Source: Sodalinema lacuna_A
GTDB taxonomy: Bacteria > Cyanobacteriota > Cyanobacteriia > Cyanobacteriales > Geitlerinemataceae
Direction: 5' to 3'
Assembly (NCBI GenBank): GCA_900149785.2
Contig: FSSI02000024.1
Span: forward strand, 1-64,000
Length of the DNA: 64,000 nt
The translations under genes were made by a program, and so were the position numbers. Positions 41,676 through 49,974 of this stretch are shown in pieces. Numbering within the stretch: the stretch's first letter is position 1; each line of letters starts with the position of its first letter. Under the pieces are notes generated by a model. That model made no database searches. It saw only the letters and a program-made list of their open reading frames with translations, and was not told the origin of the DNA.

Positions 41676-42872
41676 ATGGGACGACATTCAGCTTTGAGTT
41701 CTACCCAAACGTTCTTAGCCAAACTCCTCAGTTTCGCCATCACCCTGCTGGTTCTCATCAGCGTTCCCCCAACGGCGATCGCCCTCACCGATGCGATCGC
41801 CCCTGAACTAGCCCAAATCCCCTCCAATGGCCCCTCCAATGGCAGTAGTTTCGTCACCGCCGCCGTCAATCGAGTCGGCAACTCTGTCGTCCGCATCGAC
41901 ACCGAGCGAGTCGTCACCCGTAACGTCGATCCCTTTCCCAACGATCCCTTTTTCGAACGTTTTTTCGGCGACGACTTTTTCCCCACTCCCGCCCCTCGGG
42001 AGCAATTGCAACGGGGACAAGGTTCCGGCTTCATCGTTGACGCCACCGGAACCATCCTCACCAACGCCCATGTCGTCAACCGAGCCGATCGCGTCACCGT
42101 TCGCCTCAAAGATGGCCGGGACTTAGAGGGCCGCGTTGCTGGCGTCGACAGCGTCACTGACTTAGCCGTCATTAAAGTCAATACCAACGGCCGCGATTTA
42201 CCCGTAGCTCCCCTCGGCGATAGTGATACGGTCCAAGTGGGAGATTGGGCGATCGCCGTCGGCAACCCCCTCGGACTCGATAACACCGTCACCCTGGGCA
42301 TTGTCAGCACCCTCAACCGCTCCAGTGCCCAAGTGGGGATTCCCGATAAACGCCTAGACTTCATCCAAACTGACGCCGCCATCAATCCCGGCAATTCTGG
42401 CGGCCCGCTCCTCAACGCTCGCGGAGACGTCATCGGTGTCAACACCGCCATCCGGGCCGACGCCAACGGAATCGGCTTTGCTATCCCCATCAATACCGTC
42501 AAAGCCGTCAGCGATCGCCTGGCCCGAGGCGAAAGCATCGCCCACCCCTTCATCGGCATCCAGATGATCAGCCTCACCCCAGATCTGGCCCGAGAGAACA
42601 ACCGTGATCCCAACGCCGGTTTTACCATTCCCGAAGAGAATGGCGTTCTCGTGATGCGAGTGCTCGCCGCCAGCCCCGCCGAAGAAGCGGGCCTACGACG
42701 AGGCGACGTGATCACCCAAATCGATCGCCAACCCGTCACCAGTGCCGAAGACTTACAGCGACAGGTTGAAGAAAGTCAAGTCGGACAAGTGTTACGGTTG
42801 CAAGTGATTCGCGGCGATCGTACTCTTTCTCTACGAGTCCGAACCGGAGAACTCCAAGCCGACGCTCGTTAA
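41676..42872 (+). CDS. HtrA/Deg-family serine protease
   Basis: 398 residues. The signal sequence (FAITLLVLISVPPTAIAL) is followed by a trypsin-like domain with the catalytic His in TNAHVV, Asp in VTDLAVIKV and Ser in NPGNSGGPLL. A single PDZ domain occupies the last ~100 residues (VLVMRVLAASPAEEAGLRRGDVI). The FFERFFGDDFF insertion is common in Deg proteins. Cyanobacteria usually have HtrA, HhoA and HhoB, and I cannot choose among them from one sequence. It degrades damaged periplasmic or lumenal proteins. The small membrane gene 24 bp downstream may be co-transcribed. Confidence 0.88.
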   Translation: MGRHSALSSTQTFLAKLLSFAITLLVLISVPPTAIALTDAIAPELAQIPSNGPSNGSSFVTAAVNRVGNSVVRIDTERVVTRNVDPFPNDPFFERFFGDDFFPTPAPREQLQRGQGSGFIVDATGTILTNAHVVNRADRVTVRLKDGRDLEGRVAGVDSVTDLAVIKVNTNGRDLPVAPLGDSDTVQVGDWAIAVGNPLGLDNTVTLGIVSTLNRSSAQVGIPDKRLDFIQTDAAINPGNSGGPLLNARGDVIGVNTAIRADANGIGFAIPINTVKAVSDRLARGESIAHPFIGIQMISLTPDLARENNRDPNAGFTIPEENGVLVMRVLAASPAEEAGLRRGDVITQIDRQPVTSAEDLQRQVEESQVGQVLRLQVIRGDRTLSLRVRTGELQADAR

Positions 42873-42896
42873 CCGCTGACGTTCCCCCTGCTAACC

Positions 42897-43571
42897 ATGC
42901 TCATCCCCATCACCCGAGAACGGTTTGAAACCCTAATTCCCCTCACCGCCACTGCCTCTCAGTACGCCTACTATTGGGGCAATTGGCAGAATTTAGTCAA
43001 ACAAATCCTCTTCTCGCTGCTGGGGATTCTCCTCGTCTGGCTTCTCAGCCTCACCCTCCATAGTCAGGGATTAAGTCTTTTTCTCGGCATTTTTGCCGGC
43101 CTCTATTGGCTTTGGAACCCCGTCGCCAAAGCCAGTTTTCGCAACGCCAAATATCGACGTTATCCCTATAGTGGGTTTTGGCAGGGGGAAATTCTCGATG
43201 TTTATGTCACCGAAGAAGTCATCGGAACCGAAGAAACAGCCAACGCCAAAGGGGAATTAGTCTTAGTTGAAAATCGTGAACGTCGCTTGAATTTAGAACT
43301 CGGCGATGAACGCGGGTTTTTTGCCCAAGTTCAAGTTCCCCTACGCCGTCAACATCAATTTATTGCACCCGGGCAAACAGTCCATCTACTGGTGATGTCC
43401 GAAGACCCTGACTTACGCCGCATTGCCAAACTCTCGGATTTATACATTCCCAATCGCCAAATTTGGGTGAGTGATTATCCCTGGTTACAACGGGAAGCCT
43501 TCAAAGAGGTGAGTCAACAACTTGGCCGAGGCGATCGCCGTCGCACACCTCCGCCGAGCCGTCGTCGTTAA
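42897..43571 (+). CDS. Small membrane protein, unknown
   Basis: 224 residues with two close membrane helices near residues 37-75 (ILFSLLGILLVWLLSLTLH, LFLGIFAGLYWLWNPVAKA). A soluble beta-rich domain follows (YSGFWQGEILDVYVTEEVIG, LNLELGDERGFFAQVQVPL, IAPGQTVHLLVMSEDPDL, SDLYIPNRQIWVSDYPWLQREAF), and a basic, Pro/Arg-rich tail. Similar cyanobacterial proteins are often labelled as phosphate ABC permease, which the two-helix topology does not support. It follows the protease gene closely, so a shared transcript is likely. Confidence 0.7.
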   Translation: MLIPITRERFETLIPLTATASQYAYYWGNWQNLVKQILFSLLGILLVWLLSLTLHSQGLSLFLGIFAGLYWLWNPVAKASFRNAKYRRYPYSGFWQGEILDVYVTEEVIGTEETANAKGELVLVENRERRLNLELGDERGFFAQVQVPLRRQHQFIAPGQTVHLLVMSEDPDLRRIAKLSDLYIPNRQIWVSDYPWLQREAFKEVSQQLGRGDRRRTPPPSRRR

Positions 43572-43653
43572 ATCAGATTTGTCTTAGAGGCTGTCTTGGA
43601 CGCTATTGTAGCGATAATGGGTAGTCGTTCCGGTGTCCTACCCCAATTTTTTC

Positions 43654-44300
43654 ATGATTCAACTTCTCTCTCTTGCCCCCCAAACGATGTTGATCATGAT
43701 TGTGTTCTCATCGTTTCTACAAGCTGGGATTATCACAGTCCTAGATATTGTGGCTAATCAATATAAAGGCATTTCTCTCTATATGTTCGCTGCTGTTCTT
43801 TATGCTCTGGGAGTGAGTGTCGCGCTATTTCCCGTAGGCTTAGAAGCCGCCGCGCTCAAATTTGGGGGCAATATTCACTTATTAGCTCAAGGGTACTCTT
43901 GGCAATTTCTATTCAGCAATTTCTCGGGACAAGAATCAATCAGTCTGTCTGGAAACTGTTAATTGTTTTACTAATTTTATCTCAGTTTTATTATTTGTTT
44001 ATTCAAGATAATTATATCGGACGAAATTTATGGATTTTGATGATAAACATCGTTATTTATGGCATTCTAATTAAATGTATGCTTCAGTCTGAAACCGATA
44101 ATTTTTGGGTCTTCTGGATCTACGGTGGGATTTGTTACATAATATATAAAATTGTAGGGGCGAAAAATTTTTCGCCCCTACAGTAACGGGTGTAATTTGC
44201 TAAAAGTGCTGTTGATACGTCATTAAAACCCGTCGATATCGCCCTCTATGATGCCAAAAAATCGGGGCCCAATCGTGCTGAGTATATTGTTATTTCATGA
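43654..44300 (+). pseudogene. Decayed GGDEF diguanylate cyclase, tandem paralogue of next gene
   Basis: The first frame gives a membrane domain (LMIVFSSFLQ-like, VANQYKGISLYMF) parallel to ANQYKGISIYVV in the intact gene at 44392. A frameshift near 43900 moves the match to another frame (QQFLGTRINQSVWKLL and LILSQFYYLF versus RFLSRKVNLTAWFLF and FLLSQFYLIY). At 44108 the 74-bp element interrupts it. After the element only the far C-terminus remains (KPVDIALYDAKKSGPNRAEY), ending with TGA at 44300. The GGEEF active site is deleted. The gene is dead. Confidence 0.85.
44108..44181. mobile_element. 74-bp palindrome-ended element, copy 2 (in dead GGDEF gene)
   Basis: Same length, orientation on the plus strand and terminal 28-bp palindrome (44154-44181) as the element at 33857-33930, with changes mostly in the A/T-rich centre. 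Flanking sequences differ, so the boundaries are well marked at both ends. It joins the membrane part of the old GGDEF gene to its last ~30 codons. Confidence 0.75.
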
Positions 44301-44391
44301 AACTAACACATTGACGGATATAAATGTCAGCCTTCAAGTAGACCCTTCGCTAAACGTGAACTAGAATGGTTTTATCGGGAGGGAACTATCC

Positions 44392-45561
44392 ATGAGCTTC
44401 TTGAATTCTGACACAATGATAATGATGATCGCCATATCATCATTACTGCAATCCATTGTTTTAGTCGGTCTTTGGTTTTCAGCGAACCAATACAAGGGAA
44501 TTTCAATCTACGTTGTAGGAAATTTATTTTCCTGCTTGTCTTTTACGGGTTTTTTGGTTAGAAATCTGTATAATCTTTCCTTAGAATTTCGCCTGATTAA
44601 TAATATCATACTCATCACCGCCATGTTTTTACATGTTCTGGGTATTGGACGGTTTTTGAGTCGCAAAGTCAACCTAACGGCTTGGTTTTTGTTTTTTGTC
44701 GGATTTTTACTATCGCAATTTTATCTGATTTATTACTTTGATAATTACTTTTGGCGTAATGTCTTCATTTTGACAACAGTCGCCTTAGCCTATAGCATTG
44801 GTTGCAAGTATATTCTTGAAACTAAAATTATCAGTTTTCGAGTAACATCGCGAAGTCTGGCCATGATATTAGCGGCCGGCTCCCTACTTTTTTTGCTGCG
44901 TATTATTTTGCTTTTGGATGGGGAAACTCAGTCCATTGTCGATGCAACATTTGCCAACAACTTCACGTTTTTATCTCTGTTTATTGTTGACTTTTTGCGA
45001 AATGGATTTTTTGTCCTGATGGTGAGTCAACGGATGTATGCTGAACTCCATCAACTGGCCGAAATGGATTTTTTAACACAAGTCTTTAATCGAGGAGCAA
45101 CAGCTCGCCATCTCAATACATACCTAAAACGTCACCCCAACACTGACGTCACCCTGATTCTATTAGATATCGATTATTTCAAAAAAATTAATGACACCTA
45201 TGGTCATGATGCCGGCGATCGCATCTTGCAAGAAGTTGCACGCGTCTTAGAATCTCAACTCACCTCCACAGACCTATTAGGACGCTGGGGAGGTGAAGAA
45301 TTTATCGTTTTTCTTCCCAATTGTCCGGTCTCAAACGCCCGCGATCGCGCCGAAGCCCTGCGAGCGAACATTGAACAAAATCAAGTGTACTATGGCCTGA
45401 AAACCCTCAGCTGCACCATGAGTTTAGGCGTAGTCACCGCCCCAAGCCATATCACTCACCTCGACGACCTTCTCAAACAAGCCGACATTGCCCTGTATAC
45501 CGCCAAACACAACGGACGTAACCGAGCCGAATGTCTCACCATCCCCTCATCTCCCGGATAA
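44392..45561 (+). CDS. Membrane GGDEF diguanylate cyclase
   Basis: 389 residues. About seven membrane helices fill residues 8-215, forming an input domain not recognised as a named MASE type. A GGDEF domain spans ~225-385: DFLTQVFNRGATARHL, LLDIDYFKKINDTYGHDAGD, and the active site GRWGGEEFIVF at ~297-307. The I-site Arg is replaced (TSTD), so product inhibition is probably absent. It makes c-di-GMP. An inactivated paralogue lies 91 bp upstream, so the pair arose by tandem duplication. A TTTTAC-free, A/T-rich promoter region lies between. Confidence 0.87.
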   Translation: MSFLNSDTMIMMIAISSLLQSIVLVGLWFSANQYKGISIYVVGNLFSCLSFTGFLVRNLYNLSLEFRLINNIILITAMFLHVLGIGRFLSRKVNLTAWFLFFVGFLLSQFYLIYYFDNYFWRNVFILTTVALAYSIGCKYILETKIISFRVTSRSLAMILAAGSLLFLLRIILLLDGETQSIVDATFANNFTFLSLFIVDFLRNGFFVLMVSQRMYAELHQLAEMDFLTQVFNRGATARHLNTYLKRHPNTDVTLILLDIDYFKKINDTYGHDAGDRILQEVARVLESQLTSTDLLGRWGGEEFIVFLPNCPVSNARDRAEALRANIEQNQVYYGLKTLSCTMSLGVVTAPSHITHLDDLLKQADIALYTAKHNGRNRAECLTIPSSPG

Positions 45562-45569
45562 CAACTCCC

Positions 45570-46643
45570 TCATAACGACATTCCCGCCTCATAAACATCC
45601 TGCCAACCCGAGCGATGTTGAACCACCGTTTCTAAATACTCCTCCCAGGCGATCGCATTCTGAGACGACTCCTGAACCACCACACTCGCCACCCCCGCCA
45701 CAAGATCCTCAACCCGTAACCGGCCATCGCCAAAATGGGCCGCCAAGGCCAACCCCTGCTGAACCACCGCGATCGCATCCGCCGGACTTAACACCCCCTG
45801 AGACGACTTCAACCGCGTCTGGCCATCCTCCGTCATTCCCCCTCGTAACTCCCGAAACATCGTCACCACCCGGCGAATGTCCGACAAAATCTCCGTCTCT
45901 AACGGTAAATCTAACGGAGTTCCCAACGCCGCCACCCGACGCTGCACAATCTCAACCTCCATCTCCAACGTCTCGGGTAACGGTAACACCACCCGATTAA
46001 AGCGCCGCTGTAAGGCACTAGAGAGGTCATTCACCCCCCGATCCTTCTGATTGGCCGTCGCAATCAAATTGAACCCCTGATTGGCGAAGCGATCGCCCCT
46101 CAACTCAGGAATCGGCAACCGTTTCTCCGAGAGAATCGTCAACAGAGAATCCTGCACATCCGTCGGCAGTCGCGTCAACTCCTCAATGCGTACAATGACC
46201 CCCTCATCCATGGCCCGCAACACCGGACTCGGAACAATGGCCTCCCCCGAAAACCCCTCGGCCAAGAGTTTGGCATAGTTCCAGCTATAGCGAATCGCCT
46301 CTTCAGGCGTTCCCGCTGTTCCCTGAACCAAGAGATGGGAATGACCCGAAATGGCAATACTCAGATGTTCCGACAGCCAAGACTTCCCCGTTCCCGGAAC
46401 CCCCAGCAACAACAAGGCCCGATCCGTCACGAGCGTCGCAATGGCAATTTCAATCGCCCGATCGCAGCCAATATACTTCGGAGTAATCTCAACCCCAGAC
46501 TCGAGGGTTCCTCCCAAAATATAGGTTCGCACCGCCCAGGGTGACAACCGCCATTGAGGAGGACGGGGCCGCTCATCAGCCTCAGCTAAGGCTGCCAATT
46601 CCTCGGCAAATTGGCTCTCTAAGCTCGGACGAACTCGAACCAT
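45570..46643 (-). CDS. MoxR-type AAA ATPase
   Basis: 357 residues. Walker A is LLGVPGTGKSW near residues 77-87. The Walker B region reads GVIVRIEELTRLP, with Glu in the first acidic position. Sensor 1 is IATANQKDRGVN, and Arg-finger and lid segments follow (SSALQRRFNRVVLPLP). MoxR ATPases act as chaperone-like motors, often with von Willebrand A partners; none is adjacent here. The version with VRIEE and SEKRLPIPELRG is the type that accompanies SWIM zinc-finger proteins in other bacteria, as I recall. The stop is eight bases from the convergent GGDEF stop. Confidence 0.83.
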   Translation of the reverse strand: MVRVRPSLESQFAEELAALAEADERPRPPQWRLSPWAVRTYILGGTLESGVEITPKYIGCDRAIEIAIATLVTDRALLLLGVPGTGKSWLSEHLSIAISGHSHLLVQGTAGTPEEAIRYSWNYAKLLAEGFSGEAIVPSPVLRAMDEGVIVRIEELTRLPTDVQDSLLTILSEKRLPIPELRGDRFANQGFNLIATANQKDRGVNDLSSALQRRFNRVVLPLPETLEMEVEIVQRRVAALGTPLDLPLETEILSDIRRVVTMFRELRGGMTEDGQTRLKSSQGVLSPADAIAVVQQGLALAAHFGDGRLRVEDLVAGVASVVVQESSQNAIAWEEYLETVVQHRSGWQDVYEAGMSL

Positions 46644-46667
46644 ACTCCCTACTCGCTCACATCGACC

Positions 46668-49532
46668 TTAGACTGTAGGCGATCGCAGCGCACCCTGCAA
46701 CATCGATAAAATGGCTCGCTCTTGAAACCGTTGAGCGCGATCGCCTAAAATCTCGGCAAACTCCTGATACTCGGCTTTTTGGCTGACGGCCTCTCGGGAC
46801 CAACGACGAATCCGATTGAGATTGCCCCGTTTTGCCCAGTCTAAGAGTTGCCCCAAAACATCGGCATTGGGAAGCGTGAGATCCTTCACACCATCCTCAT
46901 GATCCTCTGAACCCGGCTGAGGCTGAATCGGCTGAGGCTGAATCGGCGTTTTTGCAGAAGGAGTCGCCGCATATTGCCAATCAAGTTCTAAAAGCTGTTG
47001 CAACAGATCTAACAGTTCCTCCGCCTGAATGGGTTTGGGCAAAAACGCTGTCCCGCCAAACCGTAAACTGCGATCGCGGTCCTCATCAAAAACACTGGCG
47101 GAGGAGACAATAATGGGAATCTCGGCAAACTCAGCATTCTCTCGTAGTCGCTCAATGAAATGAAACCCATCCTCGACGGGCATCACTAAATCCGTCACAA
47201 TCAAGTCTGGCTGGACTTCCAAGGTGCGATCGTATCCCTCGTTTCCGTCGGTCGCCACCAACACCCGAAATCCCAACGGTTCTAACAACTGTTGGATCAC
47301 ACCGCAATTTTCTGGCTTATCATCAACCACCAAAATTGTCTGTTGTCGACCCGCATAGCCCAGAATATGACCATATCGCCCTAGAGATTGTAATGACCAT
47401 TCTTGCGCTAACGGTAAGACCAAATCAAAGAAAAAGATACTCCCCTGATTTAGCTGACTCTGAACCTGAATCTCACCCCCCATCAATCGCACAATCTTCT
47501 GAGAGATCGCTAAACCTAATCCAGTTCCCTCGGCCATTGTTGATGCCTTACCCACTTGCTCAAATGGCTCAAAGATGCGTTCAAGTTGCTCTTGGCTCAT
47601 CCCCACACCCGTATCCTGAATTTTAAAGCGAAGTTTTACCTTCTGCTCTAAATGCTCAATCACAGCTACTTCAAAGGTGACGTCACCGACGTCAGTATAT
47701 TTAACGGCATTACCTAACAGATTAATCAGAACCTGCCGCAAGCGTTTTTCATCGGCATAAACCGCCTCAGGAATTGGTGTTATGACCTGATAGTTCCAGT
47801 TTAACCCTTTCGGTGCTGCTTTGATTTGACAAATTTCTGATACAGCCGTCAAGAATGCTGGAAAGTGAAATTCTAAAGGATGAAGTTCTGTTTTGCGAGC
47901 TTCAATTTTGGATAGGTCGAGAATATCATTGATCAGGGTTAGTAAATGAGAGCCACATTGATGAATGATTGTGATGCCTTGATGTTGTTTCTCGCTATGA
48001 GGATTTCGTTTGAGGATTTGCGCGTAACCCAGAATGCCATTGAGGGGCGTTCGCAATTCATGACTCATATTAGCCAGAAATTCACTTTTAGCTCGGTTGG
48101 CAAGATCAGCCGCTTCTCGGGCTTGTTCGAGGGCTTGTTCGGCAACTTTGCGATCGCTGATGTCTGTGGCAACACTTAAGAGATATCGTGCTGTCTCATG
48201 CTCAGATATCCTAACAATGAGGGGTTTTTCTAAACAATAAAACCAGCGATCTTCTCCTTGCGCATTGGTCAAAACCTGTTCATATGCGCGAACATCTGCC
48301 AGGATCGGATCATGCGAAAGGCTTGTTAGATTGGCGTTAGACTGGCTCGCTGACGACTGAAGCGGGTCTGCGATCGCTCTGATGTTATCGTCAACTGAGT
48401 TTGGCATTGAGCCAATCAGATTCTCAACGGAGGTTCCATAGAACTCAGCCAGACTGCGGTTGGCTAAAACAAAGCGATTATGAACATCTCGCACATCAAT
48501 TAAACTGGGATTGGTATCAATAACGTTTCGTAGAAAGGTTTGTTGACGAGATAAGTTGAGCTGACTTTCTCTTAAAGATGCGGTTCGTTCAGCAACTCGT
48601 TTTTCGAGTTCTTGATTATACTGGTTGAGCTGCTGTTGAGCAAGTTGTCGCTCTTGTAAAACGGCGCAAAATACAAGAGTCGTTAAGGCAATAACACTAA
48701 TAAAAGACTGTAGAAGAACTAAAGAAAATGCTACAGAAGGACGAGCAAAAGTCCCCACCCCTTGAGCCGTACCAATAATGGCAATTGTCGCAATCACGGT
48801 CACAAGGGTTGTCACCTCTCGCCAACCGAAACGAAAGGCAATCCAGCCGAGTAAGGGTAAGAGGCTATATTCGATGGGATAGTCTTGAAAAAAGGCAATA
48901 TAGGCGATCGCAACCGCTAGAAAGCTAACAACACCCAGCTCAAGTTTATCCCGAAGTAAGTACTGTTGAGCCGTGCGGCGATCGCTCCAGGATAAGATCA
49001 TCGGGGTAATGACTAAAATTCCCGTCCCATTACTGGTAAACCAGGTTTTCCATAGGGATAAAATGTCTTCCCGAGGAATTTCTCCGAGAACCGTTAACGT
49101 CGCCGTAGCTAACGTCGCACTCACTCCAGCGGGAATGGTTGCGACGACACCAATGAACACCAACACATCGCGCAAACTTTGAAATCCAGGGGAACAGCGG
49201 CTATAGCGACGTAGTAGGTTAATCCCTAACCAAAATTCCAACAGTTGGATGACAATCATCATCGTCCAAAGGAGTGACTGTTCTGATAACGTTAGGTAAC
49301 GATGACTATTAAATAACACCACTCCAAGCACCAGTCCAGCCCAGGCGTGATTGCCCCAAACGGCTAGGATGGCGATCGCCATTCCGGTTCCCACCCAAAC
49401 TGGTGCCCCCACATTACCAGACAGGGTTAAGAAACTTAAATTGAAGGTTAAAACCAGATAAAGAATCGCCGCAATTCCTAGTGTCAGAATAATCCTACGA
49501 TTGGAGATTTTAACGCCCAAAAAGTTGACCAT
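46668..49532 (-). CDS. Hybrid histidine kinase (MASE1-PAS-HisKA-HATPase-REC)
   Basis: 954 residues. A MASE1-like integral membrane sensor domain with ~8 helices spans 10-290 (VGAPVWVGTGMAIAILAVWG is diagnostic). A coiled coil lies near 300-330 and a PAS domain at ~335-460. HisKA has phospho-His in NMSHELRTPLNG near 491. The ATPase domain has LLGNAVKY, DTGVGM and GTGLGLAI. A receiver domain has phospho-Asp near 781 (VTDLVMP). The last ~70 residues are helical and could be a phosphotransfer-like tail, but no clear HPt His motif is seen. Start at 49532. Confidence 0.88.
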   Translation of the reverse strand: MVNFLGVKISNRRIILTLGIAAILYLVLTFNLSFLTLSGNVGAPVWVGTGMAIAILAVWGNHAWAGLVLGVVLFNSHRYLTLSEQSLLWTMMIVIQLLEFWLGINLLRRYSRCSPGFQSLRDVLVFIGVVATIPAGVSATLATATLTVLGEIPREDILSLWKTWFTSNGTGILVITPMILSWSDRRTAQQYLLRDKLELGVVSFLAVAIAYIAFFQDYPIEYSLLPLLGWIAFRFGWREVTTLVTVIATIAIIGTAQGVGTFARPSVAFSLVLLQSFISVIALTTLVFCAVLQERQLAQQQLNQYNQELEKRVAERTASLRESQLNLSRQQTFLRNVIDTNPSLIDVRDVHNRFVLANRSLAEFYGTSVENLIGSMPNSVDDNIRAIADPLQSSASQSNANLTSLSHDPILADVRAYEQVLTNAQGEDRWFYCLEKPLIVRISEHETARYLLSVATDISDRKVAEQALEQAREAADLANRAKSEFLANMSHELRTPLNGILGYAQILKRNPHSEKQHQGITIIHQCGSHLLTLINDILDLSKIEARKTELHPLEFHFPAFLTAVSEICQIKAAPKGLNWNYQVITPIPEAVYADEKRLRQVLINLLGNAVKYTDVGDVTFEVAVIEHLEQKVKLRFKIQDTGVGMSQEQLERIFEPFEQVGKASTMAEGTGLGLAISQKIVRLMGGEIQVQSQLNQGSIFFFDLVLPLAQEWSLQSLGRYGHILGYAGRQQTILVVDDKPENCGVIQQLLEPLGFRVLVATDGNEGYDRTLEVQPDLIVTDLVMPVEDGFHFIERLRENAEFAEIPIIVSSASVFDEDRDRSLRFGGTAFLPKPIQAEELLDLLQQLLELDWQYAATPSAKTPIQPQPIQPQPGSEDHEDGVKDLTLPNADVLGQLLDWAKRGNLNRIRRWSREAVSQKAEYQEFAEILGDRAQRFQERAILSMLQGALRSPTV

Positions 49533-49632
49533 AATAGCTCAGAGATAGAGTAGGCAATGTAGCAAAGAATACAAAAGTAATCGTAGAAACACCGTCTATA
49601 AATCTGGAAAATCTGGATTGGGGTAAAGTCAC

Positions 49633-49648
49633 CACGATTATAATCGTG
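49633..49648. promoter_or_regulatory. Perfect 16-bp palindrome
   Basis: CACGATTATAATCGTG is its own reverse complement and lies in the 442-bp divergent region between the hybrid kinase and the CHAT protease gene. It includes TATAAT, so it could be an operator overlapping a promoter. Confidence 0.45.
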
Positions 49649-49702
49649 TACTTTCAGGCGTGTACTTTCAGGCGTGTACTTTCAGGCGTGTACTTTCAGG
49701 TG
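49647..49702. repeat. 14-bp tandem repeat
   Basis: Four direct units of TGTACTTTCAGGCG (the last ends GGTG), beginning inside the right end of the 16-bp palindrome. Further on, CCTTGAAATATGA is repeated twice in tandem near 49745-49771. Confidence 0.85.
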
Positions 49703-49974
49703 GCGTTCCCCATCAAGATGCTCGGATTGTACCATCATGAGTACCCCTTGAAATATGACCTTGAAATATGACTCGAAAATCGCATTAGATATTTATTAAA
49801 CAAGCAAGAGATTGCTCACGGACAAATACCCTATCCCAAACCAAGCAGAAACCTGAGTACCATCAACCATTCCCAATCTTGCAGAGTTAGAATGGATGCG
49901 ATTCCTGAAGACCCCCTCTCACTAGAGGTGTCTTGATTCATGTCCCGGCCGCGTTCAGCAAGACTCAACCATCA

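Noticed and set aside
41609..42739. 376-codon minus-strand frame opposite the HtrA protease
   Set aside because: It is antisense to a protein with complete protease and PDZ motifs. Its Arg/Ser-rich composition is typical of a shadow frame in GC-rich codon-biased DNA.
43899..44186. 95-codon frame ending in IYKIVGAKNFSPLQ as a real small gene
   Set aside because: It joins a frameshifted piece of the dead GGDEF gene to translated 74-bp element sequence. The same tail appears by reading the other copy in doc.
45488..46000. 170-codon plus-strand frame overlapping the GGDEF and MoxR genes
   Set aside because: Pro/Thr/Ser-rich and antisense to a MoxR protein with clear Walker motifs.
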